Assembly: GCA_025361285.1 (NCBI GenBank)
Contig: JANYAP010000165.1
Location: 1-42,289 of the forward strand
Length of the DNA stretch: 42,289 nucleotides
Origin: Bacteroidales bacterium
Lineage (GTDB): Bacteria > Bacteroidota > Bacteroidia > Bacteroidales > JAAUTT01
Reading direction: 5' to 3'
Part shown: piece by piece, positions 1 through 9,329 of the stretch
How the letters are laid out: each line of letters begins with the position of its first letter
Numbering within the stretch: position 1 is the stretch's first letter
The notes under the pieces: generated by a model
The model's input: only the letters and a program-made list of their open reading frames with translations
What the model was told of the DNA's origin: nothing
The model's database searches: none
Translations under genes and position numbers: made by a program

Positions 1-192
1 CTCACATTTCCTCATTCTCACATTTCCTCATTCTCACATTTCCTCATTCTCACATTTCCTCATTCTCACATTTCCTCATTCTCACATTTCCTCATTCTCA
101 CATTTCCTCATTTTCACATTTCCTCATTCTCACATTTCCTCATTCTCACATTTCCTCATTCTCACATTTCCTCATTCTCACATTTCCTCATT
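1..192. repeat. Tandem repeat, 12 copies of a 16-bp unit
   Basis: The unit CTCACATTTCCTCATT is repeated head to tail twelve times. Every copy is identical except the eighth (113-128), which begins T instead of C. The array stops 7 bp before the start codon at 200 and continues past the left edge of the window, so the true copy number is unknown. Copies abut with no spacers, so this is not a CRISPR array. The same words (CACATTT, CATTTCCTCATT) recur in degenerate form at 14451-14544 and 21780-21954. Confidence 0.97.
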
Positions 193-199
193 TATAATT

Positions 200-826
200 A
201 TGCCCTTCCTCCTCTCCACCTCATATTTTGCTCCAATACAATACTTTGCAAAGTTGGCTACTGCCGATGTCGTTATTTTGGAGGCGTACGAGCATTACCC
301 AAAGCAAACGTACCGTAATCGTTGTGTTATTTATGGGGCTAATGGAGCGCAAACGCTTACCGTTCCGGTGGTGCGAGGTGATACCTTGAAAATTTACACT
401 AAAGATGTTCGTGTCGATTATTCGATGAATTGGCAAAACAATCACCTACGAGCCATCGAATCGGCATACCGCTGCTCGCCTTTTTACGAGTATTACATCG
501 ACGATATTGAACCGTTGCTCAAAAAAAAGCATACGTTTCTTATCGACTTAAATTCCGAAATAACTTCAACCTTTGTCCAATTAATTGGAGTTACTATTAA
601 CTTACAGATAACCAACGAGTATATAAAGCAAATATCGCCCGATATAATCGATTTGCGCAATGCCATTCATCCAAAGCCACAAACCGCAGCACCCGACAAG
701 ATGTTTGTAGCACCAACCTATCGGCAAGTTTTCCAGCCCAAACTAGGCTTTATTAAAAACTTAAGTATCATAGACTTACTATTTAACGAAGGTCCCGAAA
801 CTTTTAAGTATCTTCATGATCAGTAG
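200..826 (+). CDS. WbqC-like family protein
   Basis: This 208-residue protein matches my knowledge of the WbqC-like family (PF08889). Family-type motifs are TSYFAPIQYF (residues 7-16), HYPKQTYRNR (32-41), LTVPV (53-57) and a Trp-rich to Tyr-rich stretch SAYRCSPFYEYY (88-99). Members are often found in O-antigen or envelope gene neighbourhoods, but their chemistry is not firmly established, so the function is left open. No signal peptide or membrane segment is seen, so it is probably cytoplasmic. The ATG at 200 is the only good start and lies directly after the 16-bp tandem array, leaving almost no room for its own promoter. It may be read from an upstream gene through the array. It stands alone on this strand; the next gene converges on it from the minus strand. 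Confidence 0.8.
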   Translation: MPFLLSTSYFAPIQYFAKLATADVVILEAYEHYPKQTYRNRCVIYGANGAQTLTVPVVRGDTLKIYTKDVRVDYSMNWQNNHLRAIESAYRCSPFYEYYIDDIEPLLKKKHTFLIDLNSEITSTFVQLIGVTINLQITNEYIKQISPDIIDLRNAIHPKPQTAAPDKMFVAPTYRQVFQPKLGFIKNLSIIDLLFNEGPETFKYLHDQ

Positions 827-1018
827 TTCGGTATGTATTCAAATTCTGCTATTTTCATTATTCGTAATGTGATGAAATACATAGAAATAATGAAATATTT
901 CTAACGTATTAAATATGAATGGTTTGAAAAATATTCTCCAAACTATTGCACCCTAGCTCCAATAAAAAAAGCCGCCCCCTTACGGAACAGCCTTCAACCC
1001 AAAACCAATTAACAAAAC

Positions 1019-2554
1019 CTAAAACCTAAAACCTAGTGTGGCAACGAAACGATTAACCTGATAATTGATATCGGCAATAGTTGGGTTATTAACGTACTCT
1101 ATATTGCCGTTGTTGTTTACCTCCGTCCAGTTGTAAAGCGTGTATTTATCGGGATAAAGCATAGCTACATAAGCGAAATCTATATAAAAAGTTTTTCCTC
1201 TAAACCCTATACCACCAGAATACGAGGTAGTTTTTAACGATTTCAGATCCGCATCCTTAAATGGTGTGCTATAAATACCATAACCACCACGAAGAGAAAC
1301 ATTAGCCAAAACTTTTATTTCAGCTCCTATCTTAATATTATTCACAGCGTTATACCAATCTTTAACATCTTCATTTTGAAAGTTAATGTTATCGCCCGAC
1401 AATTTCGCATTTTGGTAGTTTAAACGCTCATAATCAACGCTAAGTAAGCCAAACCGGGGAAAAACAAGCGCCAAACTGCCAATTGCTTTCCAAGGTGTGT
1501 TTAAAGTATTATTTTCGATACGTGGAGGGTTTTGCGTTCCTCCAGAATAAGTTGGGTCGTTTGCTGCGTTCGGCTTAAAATATGCGTCTATGTTGGTGTA
1601 GAACTCCGAATCGATATTATAAAAAGTTGGTGTATGGATAGCTAATCCTAATCGCAAAAAATTTACTGGTTTAATTATTCCCCCTAATTTTATGTTCACC
1701 CCCGTACCCGACAATTTATTATGATAGCTGAACGTAAAAGATCGTAAATTTGGAAAGTTAGGCACATCGTAGGTATCCTCGTAATGATTATACAATTCTT
1801 CGTATTTTAAACGCTGAATACCAATTGTTGCTCCTAAATAAAGCATGTTACTATAATTGCCCGCAATAGAAAAAGCATATTCGCCTATACCACCTTTTGT
1901 TGTAAGCTTGCGTTCCTGATAATGCCCATAACTATTTTTATTTACTGTGAAATCTGAGGCATAACTATCGTCACTAAAATAATCGTTAAAAAGTAATTGA
2001 TTGTCGTGCGCCAAGCCTTCGTAAAATTCGTATAAGTCATTAATTGGCACAGGTTTAACCGCTCCCTTTGATACTTCTCCATTTGCATAATATACAAATT
2101 CGTCAAGTAAAGAGCTAGTGCCTATTGGGTTTTTCATTACAGCAGTCCTGTTAAAATCGTTAAGCCGGTTAAATGCTAAACCAAGGCTAACACTTATCAA
2201 ACCCTCATCTTTATTAAGGTTACTTGTATAAACATAACCTATGTTTCCAATATTCAATTTATTAGTAAAATCGCTGGTTTGGGTACCCCAATTAGCCACA
2301 GAAGTATTGCTGTTATGCGAAAGCGATATCGCAAAATCGGAAGTTCTAAAAAAACCAATTCCAGCTGGGTTTATACTCATCGATGTTTGGTCGGCTCCCA
2401 ATGCACCGAACGCACCATTTAAGCCCATTGCGCGAGCTGTACCCCATGGGTAGTTTTGCGAAAACCTAAGCATATCGGAGGCGCTAATATTCTGAGCCAT
2501 AGTAATCGTATTTGCGATTACTGATATTGCAATTATTATATAAAGCCTTTTCAT
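1019..2554 (-). CDS. OmpP1/FadL-like outer-membrane beta-barrel protein
   Basis: The 511-residue product starts with a signal peptide (about residues 1-20, ending TMAQ). It continues with a stretch typical of Bacteroidota relatives of the OmpP1/FadL/TodX transport family: aromatic residues followed by a Gly/Ala-rich part and SINPAGIGFFR near residues 59-69. The rest alternates short polar and aromatic strands, as expected for a beta-barrel, and ends in an aromatic residue (GFRF), a common outer-membrane signature. FadL proteins pass hydrophobic molecules across the outer membrane; databases often label this subgroup 'hemin receptor', but the ligand is unknown. It lies 32 bp downstream of the lipoprotein gene on the same strand, so the two may be co-transcribed. 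No intact terminator was recognised after its stop. Confidence 0.75.
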   Translation of the reverse strand: MKRLYIIIAISVIANTITMAQNISASDMLRFSQNYPWGTARAMGLNGAFGALGADQTSMSINPAGIGFFRTSDFAISLSHNSNTSVANWGTQTSDFTNKLNIGNIGYVYTSNLNKDEGLISVSLGLAFNRLNDFNRTAVMKNPIGTSSLLDEFVYYANGEVSKGAVKPVPINDLYEFYEGLAHDNQLLFNDYFSDDSYASDFTVNKNSYGHYQERKLTTKGGIGEYAFSIAGNYSNMLYLGATIGIQRLKYEELYNHYEDTYDVPNFPNLRSFTFSYHNKLSGTGVNIKLGGIIKPVNFLRLGLAIHTPTFYNIDSEFYTNIDAYFKPNAANDPTYSGGTQNPPRIENNTLNTPWKAIGSLALVFPRFGLLSVDYERLNYQNAKLSGDNINFQNEDVKDWYNAVNNIKIGAEIKVLANVSLRGGYGIYSTPFKDADLKSLKTTSYSGGIGFRGKTFYIDFAYVAMLYPDKYTLYNWTEVNNNGNIEYVNNPTIADINYQVNRFVATLGFRF

Positions 2555-2586
2555 GTGTGTGTTTTTATAAGTTAAGCAACCCTCAA

Positions 2587-3885
2587 TTATCGTCTGCCTC
2601 CCGAAGAGCGAGAGCCGCCTCCCCCACCGCCACTGCTTCGTGATGATGATGAAGATGATGGCGATGAATAAGAATTGCTACTACTCGATGGACTATAACT
2701 ACGAGTACTATTGTTACTGTTTGATGGAGTGTAACTTCTGTTGCTACTTCCGCTCGAATAATTACTTTCAGCCGATCTACTTGGACGCGATTCGCTATTT
2801 GAGCTTTGACGTGTATAACTTGGTGTAGATGACGATCTTGGAGCGCTATACGATTCCGTACTGCGTGCCGATGACCGTGAGGAATTATCGTTATACGATG
2901 GTCGACTATATGTTCGTGGCTGGTTGTATGATGGAGTATAGTTCCGTGAATTGGATGTGCTTTCGGCACTTTTTAAGTTCGATCTTTCGCGTGTGCTACT
3001 TTCTCGTACTGTTCTGTTTCCCATAGAATTAGCTCGACTATCACTATTTGCTCTTGTGTATCGGTCGTTTGAATACGATCTATTTGTTATTGCCGATCGA
3101 GTGGGTGCAGATGTGTAACTTCTGGTGTACGATCCGCCAGTTGAACGACTATTTATTCCACGGTAACGCGAATTACCCGATGAACCATAACTATTATAAT
3201 CGTTGTAAAAAGCCCCATTACTATACCTTCCGCCGCTTCCGTAATAGTAACCATCGTTAAAACCATTGTAATATCCGTTATAATATCCGCCGTAGCCGCC
3301 ATAACCGCCATAGCCATAATAGTCGGAATAGAACGGCGAATAACCATAGCCATATCCACAACCATACCCGTAGCCCATCGAGAAACTTAAACCTGGCGAA
3401 TACCAAAATGGATCGGAATAAAAGGGATCGTAGTAGCTGCCATAGCCATAGCTATGAAACCTGCGAATACGCGATGAATAACGATAGTCGTCGTAATTAT
3501 CGTCTAAATAGTAATTATTTACTACAGTGCCACTTTCGTTCCCATCGGAGTATTGTGGCTGCTCACTTACAGGCTCGCGAGAGTCGCGCTGGCTGTTGTA
3601 AGCTGTATATTTACTGTCGGGCTGTATGGTAGTATCTGTAGCCTGATCATAAGAAGTATCATTAGCTACGCCATTTTCCATTTGCTGACGATATTTTTCG
3701 TAGTCCGACACATTTTCGCTTTTCCGACTCGATTGCGAAACTACGGCGTTGTTGCTTTGTCCATTTCCGTAGTTTTTTCCGGGTGTGTAGTATAAATCGT
3801 CGTTGCCGGTGCTGGCATAATAAGTGGAAGAGCAAGCACTAAAAAACAGTGCAACTATAAGTGGTACAATTAATTTTGCTTTCAT
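2587..3885 (-). CDS. Gly/Tyr- and Ser-rich lipoprotein of unknown function
   Basis: The 432-residue protein has a lipoprotein signal peptide ending LFFSAC, giving a lipidated Cys at residue 18. An acidic, Gln/Asn-rich segment follows. Then comes a Gly/Tyr-rich block (about residues 140-235, with repeated GYG and YGGYGGY) and a long Ser/Arg/Asn-rich tail ending in poly-Ser and poly-Gly with terminal GRR. This composition suggests an extended, low-complexity surface or periplasmic protein, not an enzyme. I do not recognise a domain. It faces proS across a 105-bp divergent gap and precedes the FadL-like gene. The low complexity creates long open frames on both strands inside the gene; those are composition artefacts. 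Confidence 0.75.
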   Translation of the reverse strand: MKAKLIVPLIVALFFSACSSTYYASTGNDDLYYTPGKNYGNGQSNNAVVSQSSRKSENVSDYEKYRQQMENGVANDTSYDQATDTTIQPDSKYTAYNSQRDSREPVSEQPQYSDGNESGTVVNNYYLDDNYDDYRYSSRIRRFHSYGYGSYYDPFYSDPFWYSPGLSFSMGYGYGCGYGYGYSPFYSDYYGYGGYGGYGGYYNGYYNGFNDGYYYGSGGRYSNGAFYNDYNSYGSSGNSRYRGINSRSTGGSYTRSYTSAPTRSAITNRSYSNDRYTRANSDSRANSMGNRTVRESSTRERSNLKSAESTSNSRNYTPSYNQPRTYSRPSYNDNSSRSSARSTESYSAPRSSSTPSYTRQSSNSESRPSRSAESNYSSGSSNRSYTPSNSNNSTRSYSPSSSSNSYSSPSSSSSSRSSGGGGGGSRSSGGRR

Positions 3886-3932
3886 AACCCGTCCTCCGTT
3901 TAGTTAAATGTAATTTTTTAGTTCAAATTTAT

Positions 3933-3940
3933 TTACTTTG
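3933..3940 (+). promoter_or_regulatory. Possible -7 promoter element of proS
   Basis: TTACTTTG is one mismatch from the Bacteroidota -7 consensus TAnnTTTG and sits 50 bp before the proS ATG. No clear -33 TTTG is seen at the usual distance, so the call is tentative. Confidence 0.35.
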
Positions 3941-3990
3941 CAAGTTTAATTATTCATTTCATCAATACAAATACTATACCAAAAAATAAT

Positions 3991-5463
3991 ATGGCGAAGG
4001 AAATAACGAATAGAACAGAAAACTATTCACAGTGGTACAACGATTTAGTTATAAAGGCCGGATTGGCCGATAATTCGGCTGTGCGTGGGTGCATGGTAAT
4101 TAAACCTTATGGTTATGCAATTTGGGAGAAAATACAAGCAGCTCTCGATAAGATGTTTAAGGACACAGGACATTCCAATGCCTACTTTCCGCTATTTATT
4201 CCTAAATCGTTTTTTAGTAAGGAAGCCAGCCACGTTGAAGGGTTTGCCAAAGAATGTGCGGTTGTAACACATTACCGTTTAAAAAACGATCCTAACGGAA
4301 AAGGCATTGTTGTTGACGAAGATGCCAAATTGGAAGAAGAATTAATAGTTCGTCCAACATCCGAAACAATTATTTGGAATACTTACCGCGGTTGGATACA
4401 AAGCTACCGCGACTTGCCATTACTTATTAATCAGTGGGCCAATGTGGTACGCTGGGAAATGCGTACCCGACTTTTCCTTCGAACTACCGAATTTCTTTGG
4501 CAGGAAGGACATACAGCACACGCCACGCAAGAGGAAGCATTAGAGGAAACCTACAAAATGGTGAACGTTTATGCCGATTTTGCCGAAAACTTTATGGCAG
4601 TGCCTGTCATTAAAGGTGTAAAAACTGCCAACGAACGTTTTGCTGGAGCCATCGACACTTTGTGCATTGAAGCTTTGATGCAGGACGGAAAAGCATTACA
4701 ATCGGGAACTTCGCATTTTCTTGGGCAAAATTTCGCGAAAGCGTTCGATGTAAAATTTACAAACAAAGAAGGTAAACCCGACTACGTTTGGGCGTCGTCG
4801 TGGGGCGTTTCAACGCGCTTAATGGGTGCGCTTATTATGGCACATTCCGACGACAATGGTTTGGTATTACCTCCAAAACTAGCTCCTATACAAGTAGTTA
4901 TAGTTCCAATATTTCATAAAGAAGAGCAGTTGACACTTATTTCCGAAAAAGTACTACCTTTAAAGAAACAGCTCGAAACTCGTGGCATTTCGGTACAGTT
5001 CGATAATCGCGACAACCTAAAACCTGGCTTTAAATTTGCCGAGCACGAACTTAAAGGAATACCCGTGCGCATTGCCATCGGACCGCGCGATATCGAAAGC
5101 AACACACTCGAAATTGCTCGCCGCGATACTCTCGAGAAAAAAACTGTTTCGGTAGATAATATTGAAGATTACATAGTTACATTATTAGACGATATTCAAA
5201 GCAATATTTTTCAAAAAGCTTTAAAATTTAGAGAAGAAAGTACCTATAAAGCTGATACATACGAAGAATTTAAGCAACTTCTCGAAAAAGGCGGTTTTAT
5301 TTATGCCCACTGGGATGGAACGCCCGAAACCGAAACGCTTATAAAGGACGAAACCAAGGCAACCATTCGCTGCATTCCGTTCGACAATCCTTTGGAAGAA
5401 GGTAAGTGCATTCGTACCGGTAAACCATCGACACAACGGGTTTTATTTGCACGATCGTATTAA
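3991..5463 (+). CDS. proS: Proline--tRNA ligase, archaeal/eukaryotic type (ProS type 3)
   Basis: The enzyme charges tRNA-Pro with proline using ATP in the cytoplasm. At 490 residues it has the short archaeal/eukaryotic-like architecture and lacks the editing insertion of the longer bacterial ProRS; this form is usual in Bacteroidota. Class II signatures are visible: RPTSE at 121-125, the motif 2 region [15 protein letters not shown] at 154-168, and QEGHTAHAT soon after. An anticodon-binding domain follows ([11 protein letters not shown] onward). The protein ends FARSY; a terminal Tyr is characteristic of this ProRS type. The ATG at 3991 gives the expected N-terminus. Its stop is directly followed by the open frame of the POTRA/beta-barrel gene. 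Confidence 0.96.
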   Translation: MAKEITNRTENYSQWYNDLVIKAGLADNSAVRGCMVIKPYGYAIWEKIQAALDKMFKDTGHSNAYFPLFIPKSFFSKEASHVEGFAKECAVVTHYRLKNDPNGKGIVVDEDAKLEEELIVRPTSETIIWNTYRGWIQSYRDLPLLINQWANVVRWEMRTRLFLRTTEFLWQEGHTAHATQEEALEETYKMVNVYADFAENFMAVPVIKGVKTANERFAGAIDTLCIEALMQDGKALQSGTSHFLGQNFAKAFDVKFTNKEGKPDYVWASSWGVSTRLMGALIMAHSDDNGLVLPPKLAPIQVVIVPIFHKEEQLTLISEKVLPLKKQLETRGISVQFDNRDNLKPGFKFAEHELKGIPVRIAIGPRDIESNTLEIARRDTLEKKTVSVDNIEDYIVTLLDDIQSNIFQKALKFREESTYKADTYEEFKQLLEKGGFIYAHWDGTPETETLIKDETKATIRCIPFDNPLEEGKCIRTGKPSTQRVLFARSY

Positions 5464-5618
5464 TAAGTAATAATTTAGTTATCAATATAATACGGTATTA
5501 TTTAGTAGGTTTTGCAAGTGCGGCAATATTACTAATTGCAAACTCTCTTGCCGCATTTAGTCAGGAAGAAACATACTCCCGACTAAAGTTAGATTCCGTT
5601 GCTCTAAAAACGGGACAA

Positions 5619-7454
5619 TTGCTTGTTATTCACAACAAAACCTATTTAATTAAACGAGATACGGTTCTAGTTATTCCATCGTCGGTAAAATATAGTGTTA
5701 AAAAAAACAGAGGCGATGTGTTTTTTGGCAATTTGGAGCAGAGTGTTACTAAACGCAAATGGACTAGAGAATTACATAACATAGTTATTGCACCTAAGCG
5801 AAATAATGGCAATGCCGACTCTCTGAAAACTAGTTTTTCGGAAAATCAATTTATAAATTATAGCGGGCGGCCTATTAGACATATACGTATAAAGCAAATA
5901 GATGTATTTGGACCTACAGTTTTCGATACCACCCGTACTCCAAAATCGTGGATTGAGCGAACTGGAAATAAAATTCATTTTACGTCGAAAGAGTACCTGA
6001 TAATGAAGAGTTTGCTGTTTAAAAAGGGCGATTACCTAAGTCCTGAAACGTTTTCGGACAATGAACGTATTCTAAGAGCTTTGCCATATCTTGAAGATGC
6101 TTATATATCAGTGCATTCCGCTGGCGAATTAAGCGATTCGGTGGATGTAACGATTATTACGAAGGATTTATGGGCCGAAGCCTTTAATATTCAAATAGAT
6201 AATATATACTCAGGGCAGGTTCAGTTGTGGAATAGAAATATTTTGGGTTTTGGGCACGAAATGCAAAACAATATCCCGTGGGATTCGCGCAAAAAGTCCA
6301 CAATTGGTTACAATGGTCATTATAAGGTTAATAATATAGCTGGCACATTTATTAAAGGCAATTTTTCGTATTTAAATAGCTTTAACACCGAATCGTTTGC
6401 CCTAAATCTCGATAGAGGATTTTTTACGCCAAACATAAAATATGCCGGAGGTTTATCGCTCGAAAACACAAACACTTTAACATATTTTAAAGTAGATACT
6501 GCTTTTAGCGATGTTCCCCTAAAATACAATAGATATGATGGTTGGATAGGTAGGTCGGTTTCGATAAATAACCATGACGGATTTACAAAATTACGCCAAA
6601 ACATTACTTTTTCGGCACGAATATCGCATAACCTATATACTGAACGCCCAAATATATCGAAGGACACTTATTATCAATTCCAAAACAAAACACTATTGTT
6701 GGGTACCATATCGTACGAACGGCAAAGTTTCTTTAAAAGTAATTTAATTTACAATTTTGGTAGAACTGAGGATATTCCGGTAGGAGGTCAGGTTCAGTTT
6801 ACTTTAGGTGTCGAAAATAACGAGTTCTTTACACGTAAGTATTTAAGCACCAATATTAAAGCAGGAAAGTTTTTAGGAAATATAGGGTATTTATATACCT
6901 CGTTTGCAATAGGCGGGTTTATTACCAAGCAAAATGAACTGGAACAAGGCGCTATTGCTGCTTCCGCTAACTATTTTTCGAATATATTTACATTTCGACG
7001 GTTTAATTTTCGTCAATTTATAAATACCTCATTCACAAATGGTATAAACAGGTTTAGCACCGAACTTATCACTATTAATAAACAGTACGGGATAGCGGGA
7101 TTTTCGAACGATTACGTTACTGGAAACCAGCGCTTTAACATGCACTGGGAAACTGTTTGTTTTACGCCATGGTACTTTTACGATTTTAGGTTTGTGCTTT
7201 TTGCTTTTGCCAATCATTCGTGGATAAAGCAAAATAGTAGTCCGTTATTTGGCCGATGGCCCTATACTGGCATTGGTTTGGGAATACGAATTCGTAATGA
7301 ACGACTGGTATTCAATACAATACAAATACGATTTACCTTGTACCCTAACATACCAGCCAATTCGCAGAGCCAGTTTTTCGAAATGTCGGGCGAACCATTG
7401 TTAAATCCTCCGACTTTTGCGCCACAAGCACCAGAATTGTTGGAGTATAGGTAA
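5619..7454 (+). CDS. POTRA-like/beta-barrel outer-membrane protein (Omp85-like), start uncertain
   Basis: From the TTG at 5619 the frame encodes 611 residues. A POTRA-like segment (about 83-193) contains LLFKKGDYLSPETFSDNERI and LRALPYLEDAYISV, which resemble the chained modules of BamA/ShlB-type proteins. A long C-terminal part is rich in alternating aromatic strands and should be a beta-barrel. The frame stays open upstream to a stop at 5421-5423. From about 5487 it encodes a convincing signal peptide (Arg-Tyr-Tyr, then VGFASAAILLIANSLAAF and a Ser-Gln cleavage-like site near 5561). No ATG, GTG or TTG lies between 5424 and 5618. True initiation is therefore probably at a non-standard codon (for example ATC 5481 or ATA 5487), or a start codon has been lost. 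Starting at 5619 would leave the protein without an export signal. The specific role is unknown. Confidence 0.65.
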   Translation: MLVIHNKTYLIKRDTVLVIPSSVKYSVKKNRGDVFFGNLEQSVTKRKWTRELHNIVIAPKRNNGNADSLKTSFSENQFINYSGRPIRHIRIKQIDVFGPTVFDTTRTPKSWIERTGNKIHFTSKEYLIMKSLLFKKGDYLSPETFSDNERILRALPYLEDAYISVHSAGELSDSVDVTIITKDLWAEAFNIQIDNIYSGQVQLWNRNILGFGHEMQNNIPWDSRKKSTIGYNGHYKVNNIAGTFIKGNFSYLNSFNTESFALNLDRGFFTPNIKYAGGLSLENTNTLTYFKVDTAFSDVPLKYNRYDGWIGRSVSINNHDGFTKLRQNITFSARISHNLYTERPNISKDTYYQFQNKTLLLGTISYERQSFFKSNLIYNFGRTEDIPVGGQVQFTLGVENNEFFTRKYLSTNIKAGKFLGNIGYLYTSFAIGGFITKQNELEQGAIAASANYFSNIFTFRRFNFRQFINTSFTNGINRFSTELITINKQYGIAGFSNDYVTGNQRFNMHWETVCFTPWYFYDFRFVLFAFANHSWIKQNSSPLFGRWPYTGIGLGIRIRNERLVFNTIQIRFTLYPNIPANSQSQFFEMSGEPLLNPPTFAPQAPELLEYR

Positions 7455-7661
7455 TGTAATATTTAGGCTATTAAGCTGAAGAAAATATATGCCGAAGATT
7501 GTTTATTTTATTGGTGTTGTGTGCTAAGTGTCTTCAACCTAATAACCTAGGTCTTTACGTGCATTTGGAACTTGAATCTGCGGAACGAAATTTGGGACAA
7601 AAAAGGATTTTAATAGTTATTTTTTGCGAACTTGCGACTTCAATTTTGAATAAACAAATAA
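7455..7661. other. Intergenic region upstream of the restriction-modification island
   Basis: No coding potential was recognised. A TTTG at 7591-7594 followed after about 22 bp by TATTTTTTG (7618-7626, one base longer than the TAnnTTTG consensus) could be the promoter of the methyltransferase gene. This is a weak call. Confidence 0.3.
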
Positions 7662-8552
7662 ATGAAGACTAAAGAGAAAATAAGCATAGATGAATTTGAC
7701 GGTAAACGCTTTCAAATTCGACTTGTCGAACCAAAAGACAATAAAAAAGCTGTATTAACTCACTATTTGCACAACATTCACAATGGAGTTTCAAAGCATT
7801 ATAAAAATGACGCTTTGAACGTTCTAAAAGAATATGTTCAATATAAGGAACTAGACGAAAACATCTCACTTGTTGCTGAAGAGGCAATTCAACAACTGCT
7901 TTTTGAAGTTGAAAATGTTCCATTCCCAACACCCAAAAATTATAAATTTCAGTTTATCGACCTTTTTGCAGGTATTGGTGGTTTCCGACTTGCAATGCAA
8001 AACCTTGGAGGAAAGTGTGTATTTACAAGTGAGTGGGACAAAGAAGCACAAAAAACCTATCGAGCAAATTTTGGGGAAATTCCATTTGGCGACATAACTA
8101 AACCACAAGTGAAAAAATATATTCCAGACAATTTCGATGTTCTATGTGCTGGATTTCCTTGCCAAGCATTTTCAATTGCTGGCAAACGTGGTGGCTTTGA
8201 CGACACAAGAGGAACGTTATTTTTTGACGTTGCAGAAATTATCAAGAAACATAAACCAAAAACGATTTTCCTTGAAAATGTAAAAGGTTTAAGAAGCCAC
8301 GACAAAGGCAAAACACTTGAAACGATTTTAAATGTTTTACGCAACGACCTTGACTACTTCGTTCCCGAACCTCAAATAATAAATGCAAAAGAGTTTGGCG
8401 TTCCGCAAAACAGTGAAAGAATTTGCATTGTTGGTTTCCGCAAGAATTATTTGGGCGTTTCCCTATCGGGTCGGGCTTTGCGTTCCAATCTTTTTGTTCG
8501 TTCCTCACAAAAAGGATTTCCACTTCAATCCCTAACGCAAATCGCAGCATAG
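7662..8552 (+). pseudogene. DNA (cytosine-5) methyltransferase, N-terminal part, interrupted
   Basis: The frame carries the catalytic half of a C5 DNA methyltransferase. It has motif I (FIDLFAGIGGF, residues 98-108), motif IV with the nucleophile (GFPCQAFS, Cys167), motif VI (ENV, 205-207) and motif VIII (QNSERICIVGF, 249-259). A 90-residue N-terminal extension of unknown role precedes motif I. Native sequence ends near residue 261 (nt about 8446). The remaining 35 codons are read through the left inverted repeat of an inserted cassette and end at a TAG. The target-recognition region and motifs IX-X are found 1.1 kb downstream (9610-9998). Without them the enzyme should be unable to recognise or methylate DNA. 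The neighbouring restriction gene points to a former type II system. The codon style (fewer TCG/GCC codons than the flanking core genes) suggests horizontal acquisition. Confidence 0.88.
8447..8541 (+). repeat. Left inverted repeat of the HNH cassette, with internal hairpin
   Basis: It aligns to the reverse complement of 9521-9614 over nearly its whole length with roughly three quarters identity (counted by eye). The best-conserved blocks are CGGGTCGGGCT (8467-8477), CAATCTTTTT and AAAAAGGATTT. Inside it TTTTTGT (8491-8497) pairs with ACAAAAA (8507-8513) around a 9-nt loop. Beyond one bulged G the stem continues AAT/ATT. A second pairing, TTTGCGTT with AACGCAAA, encloses the hairpin. Confidence 0.85.
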
Positions 8553-8558
8553 AAGTTT

Positions 8559-9329
8559 ATGGCAAGAGATAATTGGAATAGAAAACAATTGATTGTAGCG
8601 TTAAATCTTTACTGGAAAATTCCATACAATAAAATTAGCGGTAGTTCCAATTCTGTTATTAAACAAATTGCTCCAATTATTGATAGAACCCCAGCAGCAT
8701 TAGCTTATAAACTAATGAATTTTGCAAGCCTTGATGCTGAAAAACAAAAAATTGGAAACAAAGGGAAAAGTGCTGCAAGTTCATCAGATAAAGAAATTTG
8801 GAATGAATATTTGGGGCAGTGGGAAAAACTGGCATTTGATAGTTCCGTTATTCTCTCTACTATTCAAAATAAGCCATTTGAAGCAACAATAGAATTTGAG
8901 CCTGAATTAAAATTTGCTGAAGGAAAAGAAAAAGAAAGAATTGTAAAAACACGAATTAACCAAAATGATTTCCGTCAAAGAATTTTAGCATCATATAATG
9001 AAAAGTGCTGCATTACGGGTATTTCGATAACTTCTTTATTAGTTGCAAGTCACATCATTCCGTGGTCAAAAAATGTCCAAGAAAGACTAAATCCTAAAAA
9101 TGGTATTTGTTTAAATAACATCCACGATAAGGCATTTGATAAGGGTTTGATTACGATAACAAATGATTTTAAAGTAAAACTTTCTAATGCTATATTGGAA
9201 AAGAGAAAGGAAAAAAACATTCAGAAATATTTTATTGAATATGAAAATCAACCAATAATTCTACCAGACAGATTTAGTCCTTCAGTTGATTTTTTAGAAT
9301 ACCACCATCAAAATATTTTTAATAAATGA
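8559..9329 (+). CDS. HNH endonuclease (HNH_2 type)
   Basis: The 256-residue protein has a C-terminal HNH nuclease domain of the kind grouped as HNH_2 (PF13391). Visible elements are EKCCITG (residues 148-154), VASHIIPW with His165, RLNPKNGICLN with Asn178/Asn181 (176-186), and IHDKAFDKG with His189 (188-196). All expected metal-binding and catalytic positions are present, so the nuclease looks intact. The N-terminal 60 residues (DNWNRKQLIVALNLYWKIPYNKI) form a conserved-looking module of unknown function that could bind DNA. Such proteins are often labelled putative restriction endonucleases, but substrate and role are unproven. The ATG lies 17 bp after the left repeat. The stop overlaps the next ORF (ATGA), implying translational coupling. 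No methyltransferase partner lies inside the cassette. Confidence 0.88.
   Translation: MARDNWNRKQLIVALNLYWKIPYNKISGSSNSVIKQIAPIIDRTPAALAYKLMNFASLDAEKQKIGNKGKSAASSSDKEIWNEYLGQWEKLAFDSSVILSTIQNKPFEATIEFEPELKFAEGKEKERIVKTRINQNDFRQRILASYNEKCCITGISITSLLVASHIIPWSKNVQERLNPKNGICLNNIHDKAFDKGLITITNDFKVKLSNAILEKRKEKNIQKYFIEYENQPIILPDRFSPSVDFLEYHHQNIFNK

Noticed and set aside
1-192. CRISPR array
   Set aside because: The 16-bp units abut directly with no unique spacers and no cas genes are near; it is a simple tandem repeat.
2583-2969. His/Val/Ile-rich 128-codon frame overlapping the lipoprotein gene
   Set aside because: It is a shifted reading of the Ser-rich low-complexity coding sequence and has no start context or family match.
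8447-8541. Integron attC site at the HNH cassette ends
   Set aside because: The outer arms have GTT on the 5' side and AAC on the 3' side, opposite to the attC arrangement, and no integrase gene is present.
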